This document shows positions 16,888 through 25,697 of a stretch of DNA of 64,000 nt, in pieces. The notes beneath the pieces are model-generated. The model was not told where the DNA came from. It made no database searches and was given only the letters and a program-made list of their open reading frames with translations. Origin of the DNA: Porphyrobacter sp. GA68 (GTDB lineage Bacteria > Pseudomonadota > Alphaproteobacteria > Sphingomonadales > Sphingomonadaceae); assembly GCF_022605525.1 (NCBI RefSeq), contig NZ_JAKQYJ010000001.1:434001-498000 (forward strand), given 5' to 3'. The position numbers and the translations under genes were made by a program. Numbering within the stretch: position 1 is the first letter of the stretch; each line of letters starts with the position of its first letter.

Positions 16888-17195
16888 CGGCGCTGATCAA
16901 GATGGTATCCGGCCTGATCGCGTGGGCCGTGTCATTCAGCGTGCTGTACGCGCTGCACGGTCTCGGCTGTGCACTGGGCTGGACCGAACAGGCGGTGCCC
17001 GGTCTGACGCAGGCGAGAGTGGTGCTGCTGGTCACGTGGATCCTGCTGATCGCCGCCCACGGCGTCCTGCTGGTCTGGCTGCTGCGCTCTTGCGCCACGC
17101 AGATGCAGCGGATCGGCGTCGCGATCGGGTGGATCGGGTTGGGTGCGACGATCGTCACCGGCCTCCCGATCCTCGCTATATCCAGTTGCGTCTGA
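16884..17195 (+). CDS. Small three-helix membrane protein of the oxidase cluster
   Basis: 103 residues from a GTG that overlaps the preceding stop (GTGA). Three hydrophobic segments are visible: MVSGLIAWAVSFSVLYALHGLG, VVLLVTWILLIAAHGVLLVWLL and GVAIGWIGLGATIVTGLPIL. I recognise no family; its tight coupling to the subunit I/III fusion suggests an accessory or assembly subunit. A longer frame starting at 16815 lies inside the upstream gene and is rejected. Confidence 0.8.
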   Translation: MTALIKMVSGLIAWAVSFSVLYALHGLGCALGWTEQAVPGLTQARVVLLVTWILLIAAHGVLLVWLLRSCATQMQRIGVAIGWIGLGATIVTGLPILAISSCV

Positions 17196-17219
17196 CCATC
17201 AGTTTGAAAACGCCCCGCC

Positions 17220-18122
17220 TCACCCGGAGTCTTGCAAGGCGGCCTCGAACGCCCGCAGGAGCCAGCTGGTTGCGGGACCGGGGGGACGGTCCTTGCGCCA
17301 CATGGCCGACAGGCGGTAGTCCACACTGGTTCCTTCCGGCAGCTCGAGAACCTTGAGAGAGCCTGCTGCGATGTCGTCCGCGACTAGATGCCGCGGCATA
17401 TTGCCCCAGCCGCTTCCGCCGATCAGCAGCTCGCGTTTGGCGCCCAGATCCGCCAGCCGCCAGCTGCGCGGGCTGACCACCGAGAAGTCCTGCCCCTCGG
17501 TGTAGGCCGACCGGTCGGTCAGCACGAGCTGGAGGTAGTGGCGCGCCTGCCCCGGCCTGATCCGGGCGAGTTGCGCGAGCGGATGACCAGGGGCGGCGAC
17601 CGGGACCAGTTCGACGCTGCCGATCTCCTTGCGGTCGAGCTCGGGCAGATCGAGCAGGACGGGACCGGCCAGGGCCAAATCCGAACGGCCCTGCGCCACC
17701 AGCCCGGCGACTGCGCCCAGCGCCTCAACGTGCAGCCGCAGGTCCACGAGCGGAAAGGCTTGTTGGAATTCCTGCAGCACCGAGGACAGCGCAGCCAGAG
17801 GCACCATGACGTCCAGCGCCAGGGATACCTCGGTCTCCACGCCCGCGTTGATGCTGCGGGCGCGGGCGACCAGATCGTCTATGTCATGGATTACCGCCCG
17901 CGCGGAAGCCAGGAGTGACCGTCCCGCGTCGGTCAGCTGCGGGCGCCGCGACCCCTCCCTCTCGAACAGCGTCACTGCCAGCTGCGCCTCAAGCGCCGCA
18001 ACCCCGTAACTGACCACCGACACCGCCCGCCCCAGCTTGCGTGCGGCCGCGTTGAAGCTGCCTTCATCATGCACGGCGACAAAGATCCGCAACTGATCAA
18101 GGGTTGGCTGCCCGATTTTCAC
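17220..18122 (-). CDS. LysR-family transcriptional regulator
   Basis: 300 residues. An N-terminal winged helix (LDQLRIFVAVHDEGSFNAAARKLGRAVSVVSYGVAALE, about 8-46) is followed by a linker helix and a periplasmic-binding-protein-like effector domain. It is transcribed away from the pirin/FMN-reductase pair, the usual arrangement for a LysR regulator controlling the divergent genes, so these are the likely targets (inference). The 101-bp intergenic stretch 18123-18223 contains an AT-rich segment (AACAAAATTATCAG) suitable for promoter or operator. The effector is unknown. Confidence 0.93.
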   Translation of the reverse strand: MKIGQPTLDQLRIFVAVHDEGSFNAAARKLGRAVSVVSYGVAALEAQLAVTLFEREGSRRPQLTDAGRSLLASARAVIHDIDDLVARARSINAGVETEVSLALDVMVPLAALSSVLQEFQQAFPLVDLRLHVEALGAVAGLVAQGRSDLALAGPVLLDLPELDRKEIGSVELVPVAAPGHPLAQLARIRPGQARHYLQLVLTDRSAYTEGQDFSVVSPRSWRLADLGAKRELLIGGSGWGNMPRHLVADDIAAGSLKVLELPEGTSVDYRLSAMWRKDRPPGPATSWLLRAFEAALQDSG

Positions 18123-18223
18123 TGTTCAACTCGCTAGAACAACTTGAACAAAATTATCAGTCTTTTCTGGTCATCACGCAAGCGCCATCTTTCCCGGGAG
18201 TAATCCGAAGAGGAACAGGTGGC

Positions 18224-18922
18224 ATGATCGACATCAGGAAGTTCGACACGCTGGGTGCGGCCGACCACGGGTGGCTAGACGCGCGCCACCATTTTTCATT
18301 CGCCGGCTACCACGATCCCTCGCGCGTCCACTGGGGCAGCCTGCGCGTCTGGAACGATGACACCATCGCTGCCAAATCCGGCTTTCCGCCGCACCCGCAC
18401 AGCGACATGGAAATCATCACCTATGTGCGCGAAGGCGCCATTACGCACCGCGACAGCATGGGCAACGAAGGGCGGACCGAAGCTGGCGACGTGCAGGTCA
18501 TGTCCGCCGGAACCGGCGTGACCCATTCGGAATACAATCTGGAGGACGAGGCAACCCGCATCTTCCAGATCTGGATCATTCCCGACCAGCGGGGCGGCAC
18601 ACCCGGCTGGGGTGCGCGTCCTTTCCCCAAGGATGATCGCGCCGGACGGTTCGTGACGCTGGCTTCCGGGCTGCCGGACGATGACGGGGCATTGCCAATC
18701 CGCGCCAGCGCCCGGGTGCTTGGCGCAACCATCAACGCCGGCGAGAGCGTCACGTACGAAACCGCGCTGGACCGGCATCTTTATCTCGTGCCCGCCACGG
18801 GGCGGATCGAGATCGACGGCAAGGTAGCCGACGCACGTGACGGAGTCGCGATCACCGACGTTAGCCGGTTCACGGTCACGGCGCTGGACGACAGCGAAAT
18901 CGTCATGGTCGACGCGGCCTAG
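18224..18922 (+). CDS. Pirin-family protein
   Basis: 232 residues forming two cupin barrels. The metal-site motif of pirins is visible as FPPHPHSDMEIITYVREG followed by H in ITHRDSMGNEG and the paired TGVTHSEYN; the C-terminal barrel carries the short YhhW-type tail. Some pirins are quercetin 2,3-dioxygenases or oxidative-stress sensors; the substrate here cannot be told. Start ATG 18224 follows AAGAGGAACAGG. Together with the following FMN reductase it forms a probable LysR-controlled pair. Confidence 0.92.
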   Translation: MIDIRKFDTLGAADHGWLDARHHFSFAGYHDPSRVHWGSLRVWNDDTIAAKSGFPPHPHSDMEIITYVREGAITHRDSMGNEGRTEAGDVQVMSAGTGVTHSEYNLEDEATRIFQIWIIPDQRGGTPGWGARPFPKDDRAGRFVTLASGLPDDDGALPIRASARVLGATINAGESVTYETALDRHLYLVPATGRIEIDGKVADARDGVAITDVSRFTVTALDDSEIVMVDAA

Positions 18923-18964
18923 AAACTCCGCATCCATTCACCAGTAAGTTCACAGGAGCATTTG

Positions 18965-19537
18965 ATGTCCCACTCCCATAAAGTAGCAATTGTTGTAGGC
19001 AGTCTGCGCAAGGCGTCGGTTAATCGCATGGCGGCTGAAGCGGTTACTCGCCTCGCCCCTGACCACCTCCACTTCGAGTTCGTGGAGATCGGCGACCTGC
19101 CCCTCTACAACGAAGACGTCGACTCAGGCGATGTGCCAGCGGCGTGGAGCCGGTTTCGCGACCAGATCGGGGCAGCCGACGCGGTGCTGTTCGTAACCCC
19201 GGAATACAACCGTTCGGTCCCGGGCGCGCTCAAGAACGCGATTGATGTCGGCTCCCGCCCCTATGGCCAGAGCGCGTGGGCGGGCAAGCCGGCGGCCGTG
19301 ATGACCTTGTCTCCCGGCGGTATCGGCGGGTTCGGCGCCAACCATCATCTGCGTCAGTCCCTGGTGTTCCTCGACATGCCGGTGCTGCAACAGCCCGAAG
19401 CCTATGTCGGGGGCGCCTTCGATCTGTTCGACGAGGCGGGAGAGTTCAAGCACGACGGTACCCGGGCGTTCTTCCAGAAGTTCGCTGACGCCTTCGCCGC
19501 CTGGATCGCCCGTGCCGCGCCGGCCCCGCAGGCGTAG
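18965..19537 (+). CDS. NAD(P)H-dependent FMN reductase (flavodoxin fold)
   Basis: 190 residues with the flavodoxin-like FMN phosphate loop VGSLRKASVNRM (about 12-23), the FVTPEYNRSVPGALKNAID motif typical of ChrR/YieF-type quinone or chromate reductases, and SPGGIGGFGANHHLRQSL. Such enzymes reduce quinones or azo/chromate compounds with NAD(P)H. The ATG at 18965 follows AGGAG at the usual distance. It is 42 bp downstream of the pirin gene and probably co-transcribed. Confidence 0.92.
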   Translation: MSHSHKVAIVVGSLRKASVNRMAAEAVTRLAPDHLHFEFVEIGDLPLYNEDVDSGDVPAAWSRFRDQIGAADAVLFVTPEYNRSVPGALKNAIDVGSRPYGQSAWAGKPAAVMTLSPGGIGGFGANHHLRQSLVFLDMPVLQQPEAYVGGAFDLFDEAGEFKHDGTRAFFQKFADAFAAWIARAAPAPQA

Positions 19538-19724
19538 GATTGATCCGGCGGTTCCGCGTGGTCGGAAAGGTCGGGCCGCCAGGGCCAGGCTTTCTCGACC
19601 GCGGGGGACGTCGGGCACAGTCAAGAGGCGAAGCAGGCTGTCCGCGCGCAAGCGACACGATTAACCTCATTTCAGCATAACGGGGCTATCCGGCAATGCT
19701 GGAGCGAAAGCAGAAGGAACCTTT

Positions 19725-20600
19725 GTGAGCGGCGACTGGACGATTGGCATCATCGGCGGCTCCGGCATCTACGACCTGCCGGGGCTGGAAGATGCCCAGT
19801 GGATTGCCGTCTCCTCTGCGTGGGGAGAGCCATCGGACGCTGTCCTGTGCGGTCATCTGGGCGGCATTAACCTGCGGTTTCTGCCGCGCCACGGCCGCGG
19901 ACACCGTATCGCGCCGGGCGAGGTCAACGCGCGCGCCAACATAGATGCGTTGAAACGGGCCGGCTGTACCGACATCGTCGCCGTCGCCGCTGTAGGCTCC
20001 CTCATTGAGGAGCTTCCCCCCGGCAGTGCAGTGCTGGTGGATCAGTTTATCGACCAGACCAAGGGGCGGCCGGCCAGCTTCTTCGGCACCGGCATGGTAG
20101 CGCACGTCAGCATGGCCGAACCCGTCTGCCCTCGCCTGTGCCAAGCACTCGCCATCGCCGTCGCCAAGGCCGGCGGGCGCGTGCGGCCAAGCGGCACATA
20201 CGTCGCGATCGAAGGACCGCAGTTCTCGACCCGCGCGGAAAGCCGTCTCTATCGTCAGTGGGGCGCGGATGTGATCGGCATGACCGCCATGCCCGAAGCG
20301 CGCCTCGCCCGGGAAGCGGAACTGCCCTATGCCCTGCTCGCACTGGTCACCGATTTCGACAGCTGGAACGAGGCAGAACAGCCGGTCAGCGTGGAACACG
20401 TGGTGGCGCAGCTAGCCGCCAACAACCGTCTGGCGCGCGAAGCCCTGCAGCACTTGCCCGCCATTCTTCCCCGGTTTCGCGAGGAATCGCCCATAGATTT
20501 CGCGCTGGATGACGCGGTGATTACCGCTCCTGAACAGCACGACCCCGAACTGCGTCTCAAGCTTGGCGCCGTGGCGCGGCGATTGTTCGGCGGGATGTAA
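19725..20600 (+). CDS. mtnP: S-methyl-5'-thioadenosine phosphorylase
   Basis: 291 residues, GTG start. Purine nucleoside phosphorylase family II enzyme splitting methylthioadenosine to adenine and methylthioribose-1-phosphate in methionine salvage. Seen are IGIIGGSGIYDLPGL, the phosphate site RHGRGHRIAPGEVNARANI, SLIEELPPGSAVLVDQFID, the substrate-binding YVAIEGPQFSTRAESR and IGMTAMPEARLAREAEL. All are in family order. Other salvage genes are not adjacent. Confidence 0.94.
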   Translation: MSGDWTIGIIGGSGIYDLPGLEDAQWIAVSSAWGEPSDAVLCGHLGGINLRFLPRHGRGHRIAPGEVNARANIDALKRAGCTDIVAVAAVGSLIEELPPGSAVLVDQFIDQTKGRPASFFGTGMVAHVSMAEPVCPRLCQALAIAVAKAGGRVRPSGTYVAIEGPQFSTRAESRLYRQWGADVIGMTAMPEARLAREAELPYALLALVTDFDSWNEAEQPVSVEHVVAQLAANNRLAREALQHLPAILPRFREESPIDFALDDAVITAPEQHDPELRLKLGAVARRLFGGM

Positions 20601-20645
20601 GCAGCAGCTATTGCTCAGGCGGCGGCGGCGCAATATCTGCCGTTG

Positions 20646-23600
20646 ATGGCAACCTTGTCTCGCCCGTCCGCGCAAACCACCCCTGAGTCGCAACCCGTGT
20701 CGCACTCCGCGTCGTACCCGCCGCTTGAGCGCGACGACCTGCGCGCAGCCTATCGGCAGGCGGAGGCGGACTGTGTTGCGCAGCGGCTGGCGCAGGCAGA
20801 GGCGGTTTCGCGCCTGCACGAACAGGCGGCCGGACTGGCCGCGCGACTGATTACCGGCGCGCGCGGCCGCAAGGCCAGCGGCATCGACGCGTTTCTCCAC
20901 CAGTTCGGTCTGGACACGCAGGAGGGCATCGCCCTCATGTGCATCGCCGAAGCGCTGCTGCGTGTGCCGGACGCAGCCACCGCCGATGCGCTGATCCGCG
21001 ACAAGCTGGGGCCGATCGACTGGAGCGAGCATCTGGGAGAGAGTTCTTCCGCCTTCGTCAACGCCGCGACCTTTTCCCTGATGCTGACAGGTGAAGTGCT
21101 GCACCGCCCGGATGAGGCACAGCGGGGGATGGGTGCCAGCGTGCGCCGGGCCATCGGCCGGCTGGGCGAACCAGTGATCCGCCGCGCCACCTTGCAGGCA
21201 ATGCGCATCCTGGGCGGGCAATTCGTCTATGGCCGCGACATTGGCGAAGCTTTGAAGCGAGCGTCAGCGGAGCGCAGCAAGGGGCTGAGCCATTCGTTCG
21301 ACATGCTGGGCGAGGCGGCGATGACCTTCGCCGACGCGGAGCGGTATCGGGCATCCTACGAACAGGGGGTGATCCGGCTGGCACGGGAAGGCACGGGGGA
21401 CGTGGCAACTTCGCCCGGGCTTTCGGTGAAGCTGTCGGCGCTGCACCCGAAGTACAACTTCCTCCATGCCGCCGAGGCCAAGGCCGCCCTGGTGCCGGTG
21501 CTGCGCGATCTGGCAGGCCGGGCGGCGCAGGGCAATATCCACTTCACCATCGACGCCGAGGAAGCAGAGCGGCTGGAACTGTCGCTGGACATCATCGAGG
21601 AACTGGTCGCCGACGACAGCCTGTTCGCCAACGGCACGGCAGAAGGTTGGCAGGGCTTCGGCCTGGCCATCCAGGCCTATCAGAAGCGGGCCGTTCCGCT
21701 GTGCGACTGGATTGCGCAACTCGCCCGGCGGCACGGTCGCAAGCTGTTCGTGCGGCTGGTCAAAGGCGCCTATTGGGACACCGAGATCAAGCTGGCGCAG
21801 GTCGGCGGCTATCCCGACTACCCCGTGTTCACCCGCAAGGTCGCGACCGACGTGTCCTATCTCGCCTGCGCCACCAGGCTGATGGCGGCGAGGGATGCAA
21901 TCCATCCAGCCTTCGCCACGCACAACGCCTACACCATCGGCGCGATCAAGGCTTTGGCGACAGAAAACGGACGCGAGCCGGAGGATTACGAGTTCCAGCG
22001 GCTGCATGGCATGGGCGAGGACGTCTATGCCGAGCTCGCAGCTGTGGAAGGTAATCGTCGCACACCCGTGCGCATCTATGCGCCGGTCGGCAATCACAAG
22101 GATCTGCTCGCCTATCTGGTCCGGCGCCTGCTGGAAAACGGCGCCAACTCCTCGTTCGTCAACCGCATGGCCGACGCTCACGTGCCGGTTTCCGAACTCA
22201 CCGGCAACCCGGTGGCAGAACTTGCGGCGCTCAGCCCCAGCCGGAACCCGCGTATTCCCCTGCCCGAAGATATTTTCCCCAATCGCCGCAACAGCGCGGG
22301 GATCGACCTGTCCGACCCGCTCGTGCGCGAGCCGCTTCTGGCACGGCTCGAGGAATTGGCCGGCAAGCAGTGGCATGCAGAGCCGACCTTCCGTTCCGAC
22401 GCGGAGGAAGAAACCGCGCCGATCACCATGCCGCACAATTCGGCGGTGATCGTCGGCACGCGCCGGGATGCCACAGCCGAGGAGGTGGCCGACGCCATCC
22501 GCCGGGCCGAAGAAGTCCAGCCCGGATGGGATGCGCTGGGCGGCGAAAACCGGGCCCTGTTGCTGGAAGCGGCAGCAGACCTGTTCGAAGACAATGCCGC
22601 CGAGTTCATCTCGCTGTGCACCCGCGAGGCCGGCAAGACGGTGCCCGACGGCATTCTCGAACTGCGCGAAGCGGTGGACTTCCTGCGCTATTACGCGGGC
22701 GAGGCACGGCGCCTTTTCAGCAAGCCCGTGTCACTCGCCGGACCAACCGGCGAACTGAACGAATTGCGGCTCGCCGGGCGCGGCGTATTCGCCACCATTT
22801 CACCGTGGAACTTTCCGCTCGCAATCTTCATAGGTCCGGCGGCGGCTGCACTGGCGGCCGGCAACACGGTAATTGCCAAGCCTGCGGAACAGACGCCGTT
22901 GATTGCGGCGCTGGCAATCAAGCTGTGCCACCGGGCGGGCATCCCGCCAGACGCGCTGCAACTGCTGCCGGGCGCGGGTGACGTCGGCAAGCTCATCACT
23001 TCAGATCCGCGCATCGCCGGCGTCGCCTTCACCGGGTCGACCGACACGGCCCGGATCATCAACCGGACGCTGGCGGCGCGCGAGGGGCCGATCGGCATCC
23101 TTGTCGCGGAGACCGGTGGCCAGAACGCGATGATCGTGGACAGTTCCGCCCTGCCGGAGCAGGTGACGCGCGACGTGGTGGCGTCCGCTTTTCAGAGCGC
23201 GGGCCAGCGTTGCAGCGCTCTGCGCGTGCTGTACATCCAGGATGATGTGGCCGACGATCTGCTGCGGATGATCCGCGGCGCGTTCGAAGCTCTGGAGATA
23301 GGCGATCCGGCGCTGCTCGCCACCGATGTGGGTCCCGTCATTGACGAGGATGCGAAGGCTGCGCTCGACCGCCACATCGCCCGGCGGCGGCAGACCGGGC
23401 GCAAGGTGTGGCAGCTGGACCTGCCAGCTACACTTGGCGGCAATTTCGTCGCGCCCGCCATCATAGAGATGGATTCCATCGCCGAGTTGAAGCGGGAGAA
23501 CTTCGGTCCGGTGCTGCACGTGGTTAGGTTTGCCGCCGGCCAGCTTGGGCAGGTGATCGACGATATCAACGCGACCGGCTTTGGCCTGACGCTGGGTCTG

Positions 23601-23840
23601 CACAGCCGGATCGCGTCCACCATGCGGTTCGTCGCGGCGCGGGCAAAGGTGGGCAACCTGTACGTCAATCGCAACCAGATCGGCGCGGTGGTCGAAAGCC
23701 AGCCGTTCGGCGGCGAGGGCTTGTCGGGCACCGGTCCCAAGGCCGGCGGGCCGCACTATGTGGCTCGGTTCGCGACGGAACGGGTGATGACGGTGGACAC
23801 GACGGCGGCCGGCGGCAACGCCACTCTGCTCGCAAATTGA
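20646..23840 (+). CDS. putA: Bifunctional proline dehydrogenase / L-glutamate gamma-semialdehyde dehydrogenase PutA
   Basis: 1064 residues oxidising proline to glutamate at the membrane. An N-terminal helical arm leads into the FAD-dependent proline dehydrogenase barrel (LSVKLSALHPKYNF near 265, RLVKGAYWDTEIK near 375, and FATHNAYTI). The aldehyde dehydrogenase domain starts near 590 with FATISPWNFPLAIF, binds NAD through FTGSTDTARIINR and ETGGQNAMIVD, and has the catalytic Cys in SAGQRCSALR (about 856). No ribbon-helix-helix DNA-binding domain is present, so it is a non-regulatory PutA. It also lacks the extra C-terminal domain of the longest PutAs. Start ATG 20646. Confidence 0.96.
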   Translation: MATLSRPSAQTTPESQPVSHSASYPPLERDDLRAAYRQAEADCVAQRLAQAEAVSRLHEQAAGLAARLITGARGRKASGIDAFLHQFGLDTQEGIALMCIAEALLRVPDAATADALIRDKLGPIDWSEHLGESSSAFVNAATFSLMLTGEVLHRPDEAQRGMGASVRRAIGRLGEPVIRRATLQAMRILGGQFVYGRDIGEALKRASAERSKGLSHSFDMLGEAAMTFADAERYRASYEQGVIRLAREGTGDVATSPGLSVKLSALHPKYNFLHAAEAKAALVPVLRDLAGRAAQGNIHFTIDAEEAERLELSLDIIEELVADDSLFANGTAEGWQGFGLAIQAYQKRAVPLCDWIAQLARRHGRKLFVRLVKGAYWDTEIKLAQVGGYPDYPVFTRKVATDVSYLACATRLMAARDAIHPAFATHNAYTIGAIKALATENGREPEDYEFQRLHGMGEDVYAELAAVEGNRRTPVRIYAPVGNHKDLLAYLVRRLLENGANSSFVNRMADAHVPVSELTGNPVAELAALSPSRNPRIPLPEDIFPNRRNSAGIDLSDPLVREPLLARLEELAGKQWHAEPTFRSDAEEETAPITMPHNSAVIVGTRRDATAEEVADAIRRAEEVQPGWDALGGENRALLLEAAADLFEDNAAEFISLCTREAGKTVPDGILELREAVDFLRYYAGEARRLFSKPVSLAGPTGELNELRLAGRGVFATISPWNFPLAIFIGPAAAALAAGNTVIAKPAEQTPLIAALAIKLCHRAGIPPDALQLLPGAGDVGKLITSDPRIAGVAFTGSTDTARIINRTLAAREGPIGILVAETGGQNAMIVDSSALPEQVTRDVVASAFQSAGQRCSALRVLYIQDDVADDLLRMIRGAFEALEIGDPALLATDVGPVIDEDAKAALDRHIARRRQTGRKVWQLDLPATLGGNFVAPAIIEMDSIAELKRENFGPVLHVVRFAAGQLGQVIDDINATGFGLTLGLHSRIASTMRFVAARAKVGNLYVNRNQIGAVVESQPFGGEGLSGTGPKAGGPHYVARFATERVMTVDTTAAGGNATLLAN

Positions 23841-23878
23841 AGTTTGTGCGCGCGGCCTGCATTGGTAAAGGCATGACA

Positions 23879-24406
23879 ATGCGTCACTTTGTCTGCTCGC
23901 TCCTGCTGCTGTTCGCGACCTTGTGGACCGCTCCCGCCGCCGCCGCGGTGACCATCAGCTTTCATAGCTTCAACGGTTCCGTTGTGGGCGGGCGCTATCC
24001 CCACACCTTTGTCGTGCTGGAAGGGACGCTGGAGAACGGGCAGAGCGTGAATGCCAATTTTGGGTTTACCGCGCGGCGCGTGTCGCCAGCCATTCTGCGC
24101 GGCCCGGTGGAACACGCCATCACCACCGAGCAGCAGAAATACGTGCGCTCCACCAACCGGCATTTTACCGTGCCTTTGACGCAGGCTCAATATGGCGAAA
24201 TCCTGGCCGAAGTTGCCCGCTGGCGCGATGCGCCCGGCAAGTTCTACGATCTCGACACGCGCAACTGCATCCATTTCGTGGGCCGTCTGGCGCAGATCGC
24301 CGGCCTGAAGGTGAGCTATCCTGAGGATATGCTGCGGCGGCCCAAGATGTGGCTGAACCACATCGCCGCGCTCAACCCCCGGCTGGGTGCGGCACGGATC
24401 CCGTAG
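23879..24406 (+). CDS. Exported protein with papain-like Cys/His signature, unknown function
   Basis: 175 residues with a clear signal peptide (MRHFVCSLLLLFATLWTAPAAAA). The mature part contains SFNGSVVGGRYPHTFVVLEG in its first half and DLDTRNCIHFVGRLAQIAGL near the end. A conserved-looking His before a late Cys is reversed compared with NlpC/P60, but the NC..F...LA pattern resembles papain-like or DUF4105-type periplasmic proteins. No firm assignment. Of two close ATGs the one at 23879 has AAAGG seven bases upstream. Confidence 0.75.
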   Translation: MRHFVCSLLLLFATLWTAPAAAAVTISFHSFNGSVVGGRYPHTFVVLEGTLENGQSVNANFGFTARRVSPAILRGPVEHAITTEQQKYVRSTNRHFTVPLTQAQYGEILAEVARWRDAPGKFYDLDTRNCIHFVGRLAQIAGLKVSYPEDMLRRPKMWLNHIAALNPRLGAARIP

Positions 24407-24463
24407 CGGATAAGCCGCAAGCACGCGCTTGTGCCAGGCGCACCGATGAAGGATGACACGGCC

Positions 24464-25018
24464 ATGGCAATCCTTTCCGACCGCTGGATCCGCGAAGCCG
24501 CCGAAACGCGCGGCATGATCGAACCCTTTGTCGAGGCGCAGCGGCGCGACGGCTGTATCTCCTATGGTCTGTCCTCGTTCGGATACGACGCGCGGGTGGC
24601 CGACGAATTCAAGATCTTCACCAATGTCGACAACGCGGTGGTCGACCCCAAGAACTTTGCCGCAACCAGCTTCGTCGACCGCAAGACCGATGTGTGCACC
24701 ATCCCGCCCAACAGTTTCGCCCTGGCGCGCACCGTGGAATATTTCCGCGTACCGGAGGACGTGCTGGTCATCTGCCTGGGCAAGTCGACCTATGCCCGCT
24801 GCGGCATCATCGTCAACGTGACCCCCCTTGAGCCGGGCTGGGAAGGCCATGTGACGCTGGAGTTCAGCAACACCACCCCCTTGCCCGCCCGCATCTACGC
24901 CAACGAGGGCGCCTGTCAGTTCCTGTTCCTGCGCGGCAACGAACGCCCGGAGATCACCTATGCCGACCGGGCCGGAAAATACATGGGGCAACGGGGAGTG
25001 ACGCTGCCTCGACTATAG
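24464..25018 (+). CDS. dcd: dCTP deaminase
   Basis: 184 residues converting dCTP to dUTP for thymidylate synthesis. Characteristic segments are [13 protein letters not shown] at the N-terminus, [45 protein letters not shown] containing the nucleotide site and catalytic Glu, and the C-terminal [19 protein letters not shown]. Length and end match the Dcd family exactly. Start ATG 24464 is favoured over an upstream ATG at 24446. Confidence 0.96.
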   Translation: MAILSDRWIREAAETRGMIEPFVEAQRRDGCISYGLSSFGYDARVADEFKIFTNVDNAVVDPKNFAATSFVDRKTDVCTIPPNSFALARTVEYFRVPEDVLVICLGKSTYARCGIIVNVTPLEPGWEGHVTLEFSNTTPLPARIYANEGACQFLFLRGNERPEITYADRAGKYMGQRGVTLPRL

Positions 25019-25085
25019 GCGGCGCTGGCACTGTTTCGCGTCCTGGTCGTTGTTCCGGTAAAATCGCGCTTAGGGGAGAGTGCCC

Positions 25086-25655
25086 ATGTCCTTCATCACC
25101 GCCACCATCGGCCGCATCCTGATCGGCCTGCTGTTCGTCGTCTCCGGCGTCAACAAGCTGCTGTACCCGGCAGGTTTCAGCGCGACACTTGCCGGAGCCA
25201 ATCTGGTGCCGGCATGGGGAACCGGGATCGCCATCTTTGAAATAGCCGCCGGTCTGCTGCTGGGCCTGGGCTTGATGACCCGGCTGACCTCCATCGTCCT
25301 TGCCGCCTACACGCTGGCGACGATCGTGTTCTTCCATAACCAATGGAACGATTATGAAACCGGCATGACCGCGCTGCGTCTGCTGGCGGTGACGGGCGGG
25401 CTTCTGCTGACTTTCGCCTATGGCAATGTGCGCGGCAGTCTCGACCACTACCGGGAACGCAACAAGACGCACGAGGCGGAACTGCGCGCCGCCCGGGCGG
25501 AGGGCGAACTGGCCGCCAGCCGGACGGAAGCAACCGAAGCGGAACTGCAGGCCGCACGTGCCGAGGGCGAGGCGGCGGCAACGCGCAACGACACGCGCGG
25601 CGGCGTAAGCGCAATCGCCACTCCGCCGGACAAGCCGGTCGACCGACGCTACTGA
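25086..25655 (+). CDS. DoxX-family membrane protein with a duplicated helical tail
   Basis: 189 residues. The first roughly 115 form a four-helix DoxX domain (RILIGLLFVVSGVNKLLYP, GIAIFEIAAGLLLGLGLMTRL, IVLAAYTLATIVFFHNQW, ALRLLAVTGGLLLTFAYG). The C-terminal part is a charged helix built of two near-identical units, EAELRAARAEGELAASRTEA and EAELQAARAEGEAAATRND, then a Pro-containing end. DoxX proteins are linked to thiosulfate:quinone oxidoreductase or redox stress complexes in other species. The tail is unusual. ATG at 25086 follows GGGGAGA. Confidence 0.88.
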   Translation: MSFITATIGRILIGLLFVVSGVNKLLYPAGFSATLAGANLVPAWGTGIAIFEIAAGLLLGLGLMTRLTSIVLAAYTLATIVFFHNQWNDYETGMTALRLLAVTGGLLLTFAYGNVRGSLDHYRERNKTHEAELRAARAEGELAASRTEATEAELQAARAEGEAAATRNDTRGGVSAIATPPDKPVDRRY

Positions 25656-25697
25656 GCTGCCATTGTCAGCGATGCCGGTTTGCGGCAGGTTCGCGGG

